Origin: Prorocentrum cordatum
Lineage: Eukaryota > Sar > Dinophyceae > Prorocentrales > Prorocentraceae
Reading direction: 5' to 3'
NCBI GenBank assembly: GCA_963575745.1
Contig: CAUYUJ010017837.1
Location: 247,001-311,000, forward strand
DNA length: 64,000 bases
Below are positions 42,382 through 54,078 of this stretch, in pieces. The position numbers and the translations under genes were made by a program. The notes below the pieces were generated by a model. The model had not been told where the DNA came from. It saw nothing but the letters and a program-made list of their open reading frames with translations, and did not search any database. Position 1 is the first letter of the stretch. Each line of letters starts with the position of its first letter.

Positions 42382-43266
42382 TTTAAACCCACATGTTCCT
42401 TCCCACTGTGCGACAGAAAGTTGACGAAAGCAATGTACGCCACCGGATACTGCCCCGACCACGTCCGACATGCCGCGGTAGCCACCGCCGCCGCTGGGCC
42501 CCATCATCCTCCGACGTCGGGGTCTTCTGGTGTCCCACACGCCCGTCCACGTAGCGATCCGTTGCGAGCACTCCGCAAGCAGGTGGGGGCAGCCGTCCGC
42601 ATGTACCTCCGAGCACGTGGCTCGCCGAAATGTTCCGTGCCGTGGTGTCGCCTCAAGTCCACCCGCGTAGCACTTCCGAACTCGTCCAGCTGTCCGCCTG
42701 CCTGCGCAGCGCATCGGAACTGGTTCGCAGAACCCGTGCCTGGGACTCCTCTTGGCGTACGCACCGGCCACCGCGCCGGCTGGTGGTCGACAGACGAATG
42801 ATGCAGCAACCGCGTTCCGAAAGCGTCGCTCTCTCCGACCGGCCACTTTCAAGGAGCCTGCGCAACGTGCGGGGCTCTGCACTTCTTCGCCGAACGCGCG
42901 CGTTGCCTGGCAGCACGCAGAAAGGACTTCGGCGCGTGCTGCAGGTACGGAGCCCTGGCTGGCGTCCCCCTACTGCCTCCCGCTCCGGCCGAAATAGCTC
43001 AGCTCCTTCGTCCGGGTCTTTCCCACGACCACTTCATGCAGCACATTCGGTCGTGCAACTGCGCCCTTGGATTCGCATCCTTCAACAGCGAGAGCACTGT
43101 CGCCGCACGGAAGACCCGCACGGAAGACCCCCTGTCGGGCACCCGGGCACTGGGGCACCCGGGCACCCGGGCACTGCAGGCACCCCGGCACCGGGGCATC
43201 CGGGCATCCCCCGGGCACCCGGGAAGGGGGAGGGAGGATGAGGAGGAGGAGAAGGAGGAGGAGTGA
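42382..43266 (+). other. in-frame continuation of the Cys-rich gene past TGA
   Basis: The same frame stays open except for TGA 42799-42801. Directly after the first TGA comes C-S-F-P-L-C, then a C-x2-H pair 13 residues on, the same spacing as upstream modules; later C-S-V-P-W-C and C-A-T-C occur. Reading then runs into the (GGGCACCC)n and (GGA)n microsatellites and stops at TGA 43264-43266, so the true end is probably earlier. Confidence 0.55.
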
Positions 43267-43802
43267 GCGTCGGGCAGGCGTCCAGCGCAATCCAAGCCGA
43301 GGGTAGAGCCAGAAGGAGTAGGAGGTGGAGGGGACCGGGAGGACCGTTTCGGCCGTTCGAGAAAGCACCTCATCCATGTCCTCCTTCTCCTCCTCCTCCT
43401 CCTCCTCCTCCTCCTCCTCCTCCTGCTCGTTCTCTTGCCCCTCCCTTCCTTAATAATCAGACTATTCCTCCGCCGGCTCGTCTCGGCCCGGCCCGGCTGG
43501 GCCAGCGGAGGAGGAGGAGGGAGGAGGAGTGGGAGGATGAAGACAGGACAGGGGGGGGAGGAGGAGGACGAGGAGGAGGAGGAGGAGGAGGAGGAGGAGG
43601 AGGGGGAGAAAGAGCGAGGAGGCGGGGAGGGACATGGGCAAGGGGAGGCGGATGAGGATTAATTTCGTGGAGGAGCAGGCGTTCGCAACCGGCGCAGCAT
43701 CCAGGCAGAGAGAGGAGGAGGAGGAGGAGGAGGAGGAGCAGGAGGAGGAAGAGCAGGAGGAGGAGGAGGAGGATGAAGAGGAGGAAGCGCAGGAGGAGGC
43801 CC
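43138..43802. repeat. (GGGCACCC)n, (GGA)n and (TCC)n microsatellites
   Basis: 43138-43222 GGGCACCC octamers; 43232-43265 GGA; 43379-43430 TCC; 43503-43620 GGA; 43700-43802 GGA/GCA. Facing TCC and GGA tracts can pair as a long hairpin. Confidence 0.9.
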
Positions 43803-44222
43803 GGTTCGCCTGAGACATCCTCAAAACTCTGGGTTCCGAGACGTCCTGACCTGAGTTGGTCAGACCACTTTCGCCTGAGACATCCTCGAAACTCTGACCT
43901 CGGAGGTGCCCTGCCCCACGGTGGTCCGGGCACTTTCGCTTGAGACACGCTCGCATTTCTGGGTTCCGAGACGCCCTGAGGTGAGGTGTTCACTCCGATC
44001 TCGCCTGAGACATCCTGCGATCTCTGACCTCGGAGGTGCCCTGCCCCATGGTGGTCCGGGCACGTTCGCCTGAGACATCCTCGCAACTCTGGGTTCCGAG
44101 ATGCACTGAGCTCTGACCTCGGAGATACATTGCCCCAAGGTGGTCTGGCCACTTCCGCCTGAGACCCTCGCCACTCTGAGTTGCGAGATGCCCTGAGCAG
44201 GTGGTCTGGCCACTACAACTCT
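43803..44222. repeat. about 60-bp tandem repeat, seven copies
   Basis: Units start TTCGCCTGAGACATCCTCG and alternate CTCTGGGTTCCGAGA with CTCTGACCTCGGAGGTGCC, so two sub-types alternate. Confidence 0.9.
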
Positions 44223-44519
44223 GACCTCTTGGGGCCTCCGGGGGGGCCTCTTGGGCACTCTTGGCCAGGGCCCAGAAACAAAACCAGGCCAGGGCCCAGA
44301 GACAAAATCCGAAACGCCCCAGAAACAAAACTTGAAACACAACTTGAAACAAAACCCTTGAAACAATTGTCCGGCTGTGGAGCCGCCTGTCGGGACACAC
44401 CGCCTTATGCATGTGTGATGTTAACCCATGCGCGCCCCGTATGATTCACACATAGGTATCAGATTCAGCTAGGGGGGCATGGTTGTATATCTGTATATCT
44501 GAGACCACAGCACACGTAT
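44223..44519. repeat. short AGAAACAAAACTTG repeats, then no feature
   Basis: 44262-44370 has CAGGGCCCAGAGACAAAA and GAAACAAAACTTGAAAC words repeated. Confidence 0.6.
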
Positions 44520-44745
44520 ATCTATGAACATCTGTGACCTCATATCATACGTACATGTATCTACATGCATGGTACAGCATCTTACGTACGTGCATGTACA
44601 TGCAGTGTGTCAATGCTTACGTATGTGTATGCATATGCATGGTATCACATCTACGTATGTGTATGCATATGCATGGTGTAACATCTCACGTATTTGCATG
44701 TATACGCATGGTAAAACATCATACGTATTTATTCATATGACGGCG
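44520..44745. repeat. about 45-bp tandem repeat with ACGTATGTGTATGCATATGC
   Basis: Five degenerate copies; each ends GCATGGTA plus ACATC. Confidence 0.85.
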
Positions 44746-44759
44746 CACCAGGTCCGTGC

Positions 44760-46345
44760 GCCCGGGGCCGGCGCCGCTACCACAAATGTGGGCTCCGGGG
44801 CCCTTGGGGAGCCCCGGGGCCTCACAGAAGACCGCCAGAAGGCACCAAGGAGGCCCGAAAGGCTCCAGAACAGACCCGGGACGCCCGAAGGTCGCTCCCA
44901 GACGCCCAACATGGCCTCCAAGGCGGCTTCAGAAGCCCCCAAGACACCCCAAGCGACCCCCAATAGGGCCCCAAAGAGAGCCCCAAGGGGCCAAAATAAC
45001 CCCATTCCCTTCGTAAAACGTATATGTTTAAGATATTGCTTGTTTTCGCTGTCGGTCCGGCCGAGGACGCGCCCCAGAGGGTCCCAATACAGCCCCAGAG
45101 AGCTCCAGGACGGCCCACGAAGGGCCCAAGACGACCGCAAATGTGGGCCCCGGGGCCCTCGGGGAGCCCCGGGGCCTCACATAAGGCCGCCAGAAGGCGC
45201 CAAGGAGGCCCCAAGAGGCTCCAGAACAGACCCGGGACGCCCGAAGGTCGCTCCCAGACGCCCAACATGGCCTCCAAGGCGGCTTCAGAAGCCCCCAAGA
45301 CACCCCAAGCGACCCCCAATAGGGCCCCAAAGAGAGCCCCAAGGGGCCAAAATAACCCCATTCTCTTTGTAAAACGTTTATTTTCAACATATTGCTTGTT
45401 TTCGCTGTCGGTCCGTGCTTGACGACCTCAGAAGCTCCCGAGACCGCCCCAATACGGCCCAGGACGCGCTCCAGAGGGCCCCAATACAGCCCCAGAAAGC
45501 TCCAGGACGGCCCACGAAGGGCCCAAGACGGCCCAAGAGAGTCCCCAAGACGGGCCCGAGAGGGCCCCAGAGGAGGAAAGCCACAATCGAATTCCAAGCT
45601 TTCGACCCCAAGTGGCTCCAGGAGGCGCCGAGAAGCCCCCAAGAAGCGCTCGGAAGGCTTTTTTGCTATGTTTTTTTGCATTCTCGCTGTTTCGTGTTTC
45701 TGGCGCACCGCCCAAGAGGCTCCCAAAACCGCTGCAAGACGGCCCAAGAGGCTGCCAAAAGAACCCCAAGACGGCCCGAGAGAGCCCCGAGACGGCCCTA
45801 GAGCCGCCCAAGACGGCCCAAGAAGGTCCCAAGAAGGTCCCAAAAGGGGCCCAAGAGAGGGAACGCGAACCGAAAAATCAAGCTCTCCGCCCCGAGATGC
45901 CCCCGAGAGGCCCCAAGATGCCCCCAAGAGGCCCCAAGAGGCCCCCAAGAGGCCCGAGAGGCCCCCAAGAAACCCAAAAGAGGCTCCAAGAGGCCCCAAG
46001 ACGGCACCCAAAAGGCTTCAAAACTCTAAGAGGCCCCCGAAGACGTGCCAAGAAGGTCCCATGACGACTTCCAGAAGGAGTCCAGGATGCTCCGAGGAGG
46101 CCCCAAGAGACCCCCAAGAGAGCCCAAGCGGTCTCCAAGAGGCCCCCAAGCGACCTCAAGCATCCAGGAGGCCGGAAAGAGGCACACAAGAGCCCAGCGG
46201 TCCAGGAGGGGGCCGAACGAACATTTCCAGCCCTGGGCTCCCAGAAGCCCAACAGGAACCCCCACGTAACTCGCAAGACCCCCTCCCGACGCCTCCCAAG
46301 ACGCCCAAAAGGTTTCCCAGACAGCCCCAGATGCAACAAAAAAAT
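44760..46345 (+). repeat. 12-bp C/A-rich minisatellite element with T-rich cores
   Basis: 44781-45066 and 45137-45418 are direct copies (period about 356) ending in a core CGTAAAACGTATATGTTTAA and TTGCTTGTTTTCGCTGTCGG. A third core lies at 45658-45710. The rest is GGCCCCCAAGAGG units. Pro/Arg-rich ORFs on plus and Trp/Gly/Leu-rich ORFs on minus are artefacts. Confidence 0.85.
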
Positions 46346-46851
46346 GATACCGGAGAAAAAACCCAATCAGATTTTTGTTAGGGCTATAGGGCTAGGGCTA
46401 TACGGCTATCGGGCTGTAGGGCTATCGGGCTATAGGGCTATAGGACTGTGACCTATAGGGCCATAGGGCTATAGGGCTATGGGGCTATAGAGCTATATGG
46501 GCTATGGGGCTATAGGGATATAAGGCTATTAGGGCTATAGGGATATAAGGCTATAGGGCTACAGGGCTATAGGGCTATACGGCTATAGGGCTATAGGGCT
46601 ACTGGGCTATTGGGCACCCCCGGGCACCCCCGGGCACCCCCGGGCACCCCCAGGCACCCGGGCACCCGGGCACCCTGGCCCGGCCACCGAAATCGGCCAC
46701 CCGGGCACCCCCGGGCACCCGGGCACCCGGCCCCGGCCACCGAAATCGGCCGCTCACCTCACCTCAGCTTTATATCCGCTAGGACCCCTACAGAAGCAAG
46801 CTCTGATTGGGGAACTGCGTTTCCCAGACAGCCCCAGATGCAACCAAAAAA
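46312..46851. repeat. composite array (GGGCTATA)n then (GGGCACCC)n between direct repeats
   Basis: 46378-46612 is GGGCTATA octamers; 46613-46740 is GGGCACCCCC units. This is the inverse of the arrangement at 23389-23772. A near-identical word of about 30 bases (TTTCCCAGACAGCCCCAGAT...) flanks it at 46312-46344 and 46819-46851. Confidence 0.9.
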
Positions 46852-47209
46852 CTGCGATGCCCAGGGTTGCGTTTGGACAATCATTTCAAGACAAAGCCAG
46901 CCTTGGCCACGAAGAGCGCATCGGAGGCGGAAAGGAGGGTCGTCCGGTTGCAGACCGGACCGGGCCGCAACCAGGCCCAGGGGCCCGGGGGCCCAGGGGC
47001 CACGACCTCTACTACAAATGTGTGGCCCGGGGGCCCGGCCAGACCTTGAGGGGCCCAAAATCACATCGGAGGGCGGTTCGATGAGCGTCACGGCGGCCCC
47101 AGCCAGCCGCCCACCACCCTGAAGACGGCTTTGACGGATCGGATCACGGGACGTCTCCATCGGCCCCAGAGGCTTCGAAGACGCCTCGTAACCCGTGCAA
47201 TTTGCCCCA
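46852..47209. other. no supported gene
   Basis: GC-rich, with a GGCCCGGGGGCCC-type palindromic patch near 46985. Nothing else. Confidence 0.4.
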
Positions 47210-47687
47210 CGAGGGCCCCGAGAAGCAAAAATATATCCATTCCTTCCGTAAAACGTATATGTTTACCGTACTCGTGATTTTCGTCTTCGCGCCATCCTTG
47301 ACGACCTCAGGGGTCCCTAAGATTGCCCCTACACGGCCCAAGAGGCCCCCCAGAGGGCGCCAAGACGGCTCAAGAGGGTCCCAGGCCGGTCCCAGAGGCA
47401 CCCAAAACGGCCCCAACAGCTTCCCAGAGGGCTCCTAGAGGAGCACAAGATAGGGCAATCCAACTGGAATTGCCAGCCCCACGCCCCAAGAGGGCGCCCG
47501 AGACCCCCACGAGGCCCCAAGCAGCCAACACGAGGCCTCCAAGACGCCTCATAACCCGTGCAATTTGACCTCCCAGAGGGCCCCGTTCTCTTCGAAAAAC
47601 GTACATGTCAATCGGATTCGTGTTTTTCGTCTTCGCACCGAGCTTGTCCCCAAGAGGCCCCCAAGCAGACCCCAAGGGGCTTCCAAT
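47210..47687 (+). repeat. 12-bp minisatellite element with two cores
   Basis: Cores at 47220-47290 (CGTAAAACGTATATGTTTAC) and 47580-47640; CCCCAAGAGG units between. Ends at an ATGT microsatellite. Confidence 0.8.
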
Positions 47688-48540
47688 GTATGTATTTATG
47701 TATGCATGTCTGTATGTATGTATGGATGGATGGGTGGATGAACGGATGGATGGATGGATGGATGGATGGATGGATGGATGGATACGGATGGGGATGGATA
47801 TGTAAATGTATATGCATATGTATATGTATATGTGTACGTGTATGTATATGTATTTGTATATGCACATATATATACATATATATGCGTATGTACATGTGTA
47901 TGTAAATGTATATGTATTTGCATGTGCATATTCATAGGTATGTGTATATATAAATGAATATGTATATGTACATGTATGTGTACATGTATGTGTACAAGTA
48001 TATGTGTATGCACATGTTGATGTAAATGTACTTGTATAGGTATATGTATATATATACATGTACATGTACATATAATCCACGTGCATACGTATACATACAC
48101 ATATATATGTGTACATATATATATGCAAGCTGTTGTGTATATGTGCATATGTACATAGGCATATGCATTTGTATAGGTATGATTTTATTTTCAAATATAG
48201 ATGCATGCATATGCGTATGCATACTTATATGTATATGCGTATGTATATGCATAGGTTTAGGTATGCGTATGTACATATGCTTATGTTTATGTAGATGAGT
48301 ATGTATACGTATATGTATACGTAGATGTATCTGCATTTGTATATGTATTTACACATGGGCATGTATATGTATTTGTATACGTATACGTATATGTATATGT
48401 AGATGTAGATGTAAATGAATATGTACATCTATAGTTACATGTATGTCATATGTAGATGTAGCTGTAGCTGTAGATGTAGATGAAGATGCATATGGGAATG
48501 TATATGTATATGCAGACGTATATGTATATGTCCATGTGTG

Positions 48541-48582
<42 letters not shown>

Positions 48583-48590
48583 TGTAGGTA
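47688..48590. repeat. microsatellite block: (ATGT)n, (GGAT)n, degenerate (GTATAT)n, (TA)n, (GA)n
   Basis: 47688-47730 ATGT; 47725-47790 GGAT; 47795-48535 GTATATGTATATGT-like; 48541-48556 TA; 48557-48581 GA. Tyr/Met/Ile-rich ORFs are artefacts. Confidence 0.95.
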
Positions 48591-49182
48591 TCCCCGTGCA
48601 CGAGGCCCGGGCGACCGGGGCCGCGACCACGACAGGGCATGGGAGGACCAGGGTTCCCCAGTCCGCTCCCAGAGCACCCCGGAGCGGCCCTGGAGCTCCC
48701 AGACTGTCCCAGAGAGCTCCCAGAAGCCCTCGGGGACTTCGACAAGCCCTTCCAAGACAGCCCAGATAGCCTTAACGTGGTCCAGGATGGGTTCGAGACC
48801 GCAAATACACAGCCCAAGAGGCCTCCAAGAGGCCTCAAGAGAGCTCCGAGAAGCATCCCGAGAGCCCGAAGAGGCTCAAATCCTTGATTTCCGTTGGTTT
48901 TTGACATGTTTTTCGGTGTCTCGCGTTTTCGACCTCCCGGCGCTCTACGACAGCCGACGACGCCCCCAAACCGCCGAAAAGACCTCCAACAGAGCCCCAA
49001 GATTGCCCAAGGGAGCCCGAAAATTGCCTGGGACGAGCCTCAGACGGCCCAAGAGAGCCCCAGGACAGGCCCATGCTGGGCCCCACAGCGGGAGCGGGAG
49101 GCCCCAAGGCGGCCCTGATGGCCCGAACGTGGCCCCAGATGGGCCCAACACTGCCAATACACAGCCCAAGAGCCCTCCGAAA
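48591..49182 (+). repeat. 12-bp minisatellite element, one T-rich core
   Basis: GAGCTCCCAGA and GCCCAAGAGGCC units. Core 48885-48950 (TTGGTTTTTGACATGTTTTT). Confidence 0.8.
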
Positions 49183-49499
49183 TGTATGTATGTATGTGCA
49201 TGTATGTATGTATGTATGTGCATGCATGCATGTATGTATGTATGTATGTATGTATGTATGTATGTATGTATGTATGTATGTATGTATGTATGTATGTATG
49301 TATGTATGTATGTATGTATGTATGTATGTATGTATGTATGTATGTATGTATGTATGTATGTATGTATGTATGTATGTATGTATGTATGTATGTATGTATG
49401 TATGTATGTATGTATGTATGTATGTATGTATGTATGTATGTATGTATGTATGTATGTATGTATGTATGTATGTATGTATGTATGTATGTATGTATGTAT
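49183..49499. repeat. (ATGT)n microsatellite, about 300 bp, nearly perfect from 49236
   Basis: Some 65 uninterrupted tetranucleotides. On plus it reads Met-Tyr-Val-Cys repeats, on minus Ile-His-Thr-Tyr. Confidence 0.98.
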
Positions 49500-49985
49500 T
49501 TATACATGTTTACAAACATATACACATCTATATATACACATATATATACAAGACTGCATAGGCGCTTCGCGCCATGCATCTTGTTCCTTGAAGCTTTGGA
49601 TCGGCTGGCTTCTCGCGGTATCCTGCGGTCCCTTCGAGGGGTCCTCGCGGGCTCGCATTGCGAATGTGCAGAGGTTGCGGAGGGGGAGTGGGAGAACTTG
49701 GTGTTCGAAGCAACGAACGGGGCAAATGGAATGCAAGAAAAGGACTTCAGAGGGAAACTTATCGAATCCCAGGTTCGCAACCAAATTTCTTAAAAAAAGG
49801 ATGCGAACCCAGGATTCTGACCAGAATGCAGCTGTATACTGCAAAGTATGAGGCAGGGGGGGCGCGGGGAGGCGTGCTGACGCGACTTTGGGACAGGCAG
49901 GCTCTACGAACGTTATGTATGGGCTTCGTTCGGAAGACGTGTCGAAACGCTCCCTGGCACGTCTGTAACCCGGTGTGGAGCGCTC
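49500..49985. other. no supported gene
   Basis: Single-copy sequence between microsatellite and minisatellite. Several short ORFs, none convincing. Confidence 0.4.
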
Positions 49986-51748
49986 AAACGTTCCGACTTG
50001 GGCCCCGTGGAATCGCTTGGAGGCTTCTTGAGCACTCTTGGGTGGTCTTGTGGGCATCTGCGGCTGTCTCGGAGGTCAGGAGAGCCGAACATGCGAGAAA
50101 GAAAAAAAAACCTTGGGGCTCTCTGGGGCCGTCTTGGGCACCCCTTGGGCTGTGTCGGGGCTGTCTGGGGCCGTCTTGGGCACCCCTTGGGCCGTGTCGG
50201 GGCTGTCTTGGGCCGGTTTCGGACTCGCTTGGAGGCCTCTTGAGCCGTCTGGCATCGGTCTTGTGGGCGTCTTCGGCCGTCTTGGCACGTCGGAACAGTG
50301 AACATGCAAAGAAGCAAAAATCTTAGAAAAACCATAGGAAATCACTGATTTTCATCTCTTGGGGGCTTCTTCGGAGGACTCTGGAAGGCTCTTGGGACCC
50401 TCTTGGGCCTTCGTAGGAGCCTCGAGAAAGCCTCTGGGGAGGTCCAAGGAGCCTCGCGTGTCCTCTCACCTTCCTCTTTGGACGGAGAGCGCTAATTTTC
50501 GCGCTCGGAGGCTGCGATCCTCGTGAGGGGTCCCGTTTCCGGAAGTCCCGGTTGGGGAGGATCCTATTTCGGGGGGGGGGTCCCACCCCCCAGGATTATA
50601 AAGGCCTTCTTCGGAGAACTCGTGGAGGTTCTTAGAGGCCTTGTGGGGCGTCGTGGGGGAACTTCGTGAATGCTTCTTGGCGGCTCTTGGGCGCCTCGTG
50701 GCACGTCTGGGGAGCCGTTGAGGAGTCTTGGAGCTTCGTGTGGGCGTCTGGGTGCAGAGTCCTTGAAATCATAAGCCTTTTGCGCGCCTGGTGGCCCTTC
50801 TTGTGGCCTCCTGGAAGGGGCTTGGGGCCTCGCGTGGCCGTGTGGGAGCCGAGCGCGTTGCAATTGTATGTTTTTTCATTTTTAAGCTCTGTCCGAAGCT
50901 TGTCGTGGGGCTCTCTGGGGCCGTCTTGGGCACGGCTTGGGCCGTCTGGAGGCTCTGTTGGGCCGGCTGTGGACTCGCTTGGAGGCTGCTTGGGCCCTCG
51001 GGGATTGGTCTTGTGGGCGTCTTCGGCCGTCTTGGCACGTCGGAGCAGTGAACATGCAACGAAGCCAAAATCTTAGGAAAGCCATAGGAAATTAATGATT
51101 TTGATCTCTTGGGGCCCTCTTCAGAGAACTCTGCGAGGTTCGTGGGGCCTTCTCAAGCTGTCGGGGGAACCTTTAAGAAGCTTTGAAGGCAACCCGAGGA
51201 CCCTCGCGTACCCTCGTAGGTGCCTCTTCGGACGAAGATCGCTCAGTTTCGCGCTGGAAGGCTACGATCCTCGTGAGGGGTGCCGTTTCTGAAGGCCGTC
51301 TTGGGGCTCTCTGGGGCCGTCTGGGGCACCCCTTGGGCCGTGTCGGGGCTGTCTTGGGCCGGTTTCGGACTCGCTTGGAGGCCTCTTGAGCCGTCTGGCA
51401 TCGGTCTTGTGGGCGTCTTCGGCCGTCTTGGCACGTCGGAACAGTGAACATGCAAAGAAGCAATAAACTTAGAAAAACCATAGGAAATCACAGATGTTCA
51501 TCTCTCGGGGGCTTCTTCGGAGGACTCTGGAAGGCTCTTGGGACCCTCTTGGGCCTTCGTAGGAGCCTCGAGAAAGCCTCTCGGGAGGTCCAAGGAGCCT
51601 CGCGTGTCCTCTCACCTTCCTCTTTGGACGGAGAGCGCTAATTTTCGCGCTCGGAGGCTGCGATCCTCGTGAGGGGTCCCGTTTCCGGAAGTCCCGGTTG
51701 GGGAGGATCCTATTTCGGGGGGGGGGTCCCACCCCCCAGGATTATAAA
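49986..51748 (-). repeat. 12-bp G/T-rich minisatellite with a 0.45-kb direct duplication
   Basis: 50150-50603 and 51293-51748 are direct copies about 1143 bases apart, almost identical, ending TTTCGGGGGGGG, TCCCACCCCCC and AGGATTATAAA. A diverged third copy lies at 51030-51290. A-rich cores (AAAACCATAGGAAATCA) correspond to the T-rich cores of plus-oriented members. Confidence 0.88.
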
Positions 51749-51759
51749 ATTATAGAAAA

Positions 51760-51761
51760 GG

Positions 51762-51797
<36 letters not shown>

Positions 51798-51905
51798 TGT
51801 TGGTTTATGTATGCATAATATATATAGTATATATATGTATATATGTAAGCATGTATATACATACATACATATATATATATATACACATATATATATACGT
51901 ATAAT
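51760..51905. repeat. (TA)n microsatellite and ATATAC-rich stretch
   Basis: Pure TA at about 51766-51793, then TATATGTATATA words to 51905. Abuts the element end at 51748. Confidence 0.95.
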
Positions 51906-52559
51906 GGGTAGGGGGTCCCGGGCCCTCCGAAGTGCACTGATTTTTCGTCTGACCGTTTCGGGCCCAGCGGGGGGCGCCAAAAAACGTCAAAAGGGGCCGA
52001 GAGACGTCCAAGATGGCGCCTTGATGGCCCACGACCGGTCCGAGAGAGCCCAAGACCGCACAAGAGCGTTCCAAAATTGGTCCAACATGGTTTTGAAGAC
52101 AGCCCAAGAGAGCTTCAAGATGGCCAAGATGCCCTCAAAAGTGCTCCCACGAGGCACTCAGGAGGCGAAGCAAGTAGGTTTCCTCAATGGTTTTTGAAGG
52201 TTGTTCGTGTTCTCGCTGTTTCGTGCTTCCAACGGTTCAAGACAGCCCATGAGGCCCCAGAAACCAGCTCAAGACGGCCCAAGAGGCACCCAAAGAGGGC
52301 GCCACGACGGCGCAATAGAGAGAGCCCCCAAGATGGCCCAAAAAGTGCCCCAAGGCGGCCCTAGAGGCGCCCAAGATCGCCTCAAGAGGGCCCCAAGAGG
52401 GGCTCAAGAAGGGGAACACGAACCGACAATTCGAGCCTTCCGCCCCAGTAGGCCTCCAGGAGGCCCCAAGAGACCCTAAGAGAGCCCAAGAGGCCCCCTA
52501 GAGGCCTCCTAGAGGCTCCACGAGGCCCCACAGGAGCCCCCAAAGACGCCCCACGAGCA
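51906..52559 (+). repeat. 12-bp C/A-rich minisatellite element
   Basis: GCCCAAGAGAGC and GGCCCCAAGAGG units with a core at 52180-52240 (TCTCGCTGTTTCGTGCTTCC). Ends exactly at a spliced-leader sequence. Confidence 0.8.
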
Positions 52560-52581
52560 TCCGTAGCCATTTTGGCTCAAG
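52560..52581 (+). other. DinoSL, complete 22-nt match
   Basis: T, then CCGTAGCCATTTTGGCTCAA and G. All 22 positions of the dinoflagellate spliced leader are met, including the D (T) at position 1. No SL-RNA gene context follows: the base after the leader is G and no Sm-like site (a U run between purines) was noticed in the next 60 bases, so it is read as a retroposed mRNA end. Confidence 0.85.
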
Positions 52582-53335
52582 GTGGATCTGACTGCAGCGC
52601 GCAAGCGCTCATCATAGTTGCCCATCACCATGCGGACCCCGCGACCAGACCCCTGGGGCCCGAGGCTGCCCACTTTTCCCAAACTCCCCCCTCCCCCCGC
52701 GGTGCCCACTGTGTCCCTCGGGGTCCTTCGGGGGGCTTTCGGAGGGCCCGAAGGCGCTCCCCAGACGGTCCAGGAGGCTTCCGAGACGGTCCAAGAGTTC
52801 GTCAAGACGCCCATGATGGCTTCAAGACGGCCCGAGAGGCCCCCCAAGCGCTTGAAGAGGGCTTCAAGAGGACACTTATGAGGGCCGCAAGGAACACACA
52901 TCGCCCTAATTCCTTTGGGAAGCGTCTATTTTGGGCATATGCGCTTTGTATTAATAGCGTCCACGACGGCCTCAGAGAACCCCAAGAGCGCCGCAAGACA
53001 TCCCAACAAGGCCTCCAAGACGGTCCAAGAAGCTCCCAGGATCGCCCCAAAACGTCCCACAGAGCCCTCCAAGACGACCTCCGTAGGCGCCTGTGGATCC
53101 CAGAGCGCTCTGAGACAGTCCAAGAGGCCCACAAGACACCTCACTCTGCACCCCTCCCCGCTCCTCCCAGATTCCTCCCCATCCCTCCCCGCTCCAGGCA
53201 AGTGTGCGCGAGGCGGTTGTATCTTTGGCCGCGAGATCTTGCCAGTGTATACCTACATGTACGACCACCCTTCGGGTGATAAAGAGGTTGTGCGTGTGGT
53301 GGTGGGGGTGAGGAAGGAGAACCAACTGGAGCTAC
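52582..53335. other. sequence downstream of DinoSL, no convincing gene
   Basis: A frame from 52572 to 53279 is open but is Pro/Arg/Gly-rich like the minisatellite frames. 52820-53130 contains diverged GCCCAAGAGG units. Confidence 0.4.
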
Positions 53336-53605
53336 AACATAGCATTGCATCGCACAGCAGAGCATAGCATAGCATCGCATAGCATCGCACAACACAGCAT
53401 AGACGAGCATCGCGTAGCATAGCATAGCATAGCATAGCATCGCATAGCATGTCATAGCATCGCATCGCATCGCGTCGCATATACTAGCATATCATCGCAT
53501 GGCACAGTATGGCGTAGCATAGCATAGCATCGCATCGCATCGCACAGCATAGTATCGCATCGCATCACACCGCATAGCTTAGCCTCGCATTGATAACATA
53601 GCGTA
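53336..53605. repeat. (GCATA/GCATC)n pentanucleotide array
   Basis: About 50 degenerate pentamers. Minus-strand ORFs rich in Met-Leu-Cys-Tyr are artefacts. Confidence 0.95.
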
Positions 53606-53733
53606 CTATGCGGGCCGAACCGTACAATGGCCGAAAGTCCGTCCAAACGGCGCTCTCGCCTCGGCGCGGGCAGCACACCGCCAGCGTCACCTGCACGCCG
53701 TGGCCAGCTTAAGTTTAAGAGCGAATCGTGAGG

Positions 53734-54078
53734 ATGTCTCAGCAGAAACCGGCTTTCTTGGTTCAGATGGGCGGGCTGGACGACATGGGCGAATCAAACG
53801 CACGTTCGGGCCTGCGGCGGCCGCCCGGGACGGTCAGGGCACCCACAAGGCGCGCGCTCGCCGTCGACGGCGGGGCGCGGCTGCGGGAGAGCAGCCCGAG
53901 GCGAGGAGGCCCTCCCCCCACGAGCGATGCCCTGGCAGATTGGGCCAGTTTGATTGCCGCCAGTTTCCGTCGAACGCGTGCGGATCAAGGGTGCGACGGT
54001 GATAACGGATCATTGTGCAGGCAGTTGCACGTCTCGTGGAATATGTTGCGGCGTTTATTTCCGTGTTTTGCGTCGTGA
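53734..54078 (+). CDS. hypothetical protein, 114 aa
   Basis: ATG 53734 (MSQQKPAFLVQMGGLDDMG) to the stop at 54076-54078. Moderately protein-like: an N-terminal mixed segment, an Arg/Pro-rich middle and S-D-A-L-A-D-W-A-S-L-I-A-A-S-F. No known motif, no spliced-leader relic upstream. Could be chance in GC-rich DNA. Confidence 0.25.
   Translation: MSQQKPAFLVQMGGLDDMGESNARSGLRRPPGTVRAPTRRALAVDGGARLRESSPRRGGPPPTSDALADWASLIAASFRRTRADQGCDGDNGSLCRQLHVSWNMLRRLFPCFAS

Noticed and set aside
43803-44222. CRISPR-like array
   Set aside because: Units are contiguous with no unique spacers; eukaryotic context.
48538-49851. 437-codon ORF with Val-Cys-Met-Tyr repeats
   Set aside because: It is the (ATGT)n microsatellite plus flanking minisatellite.
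52572-53279. 235-codon ORF right after the DinoSL
   Set aside because: Pro/Arg/Gly-rich like minisatellite frames, ending in simple sequence; no recognisable protein.
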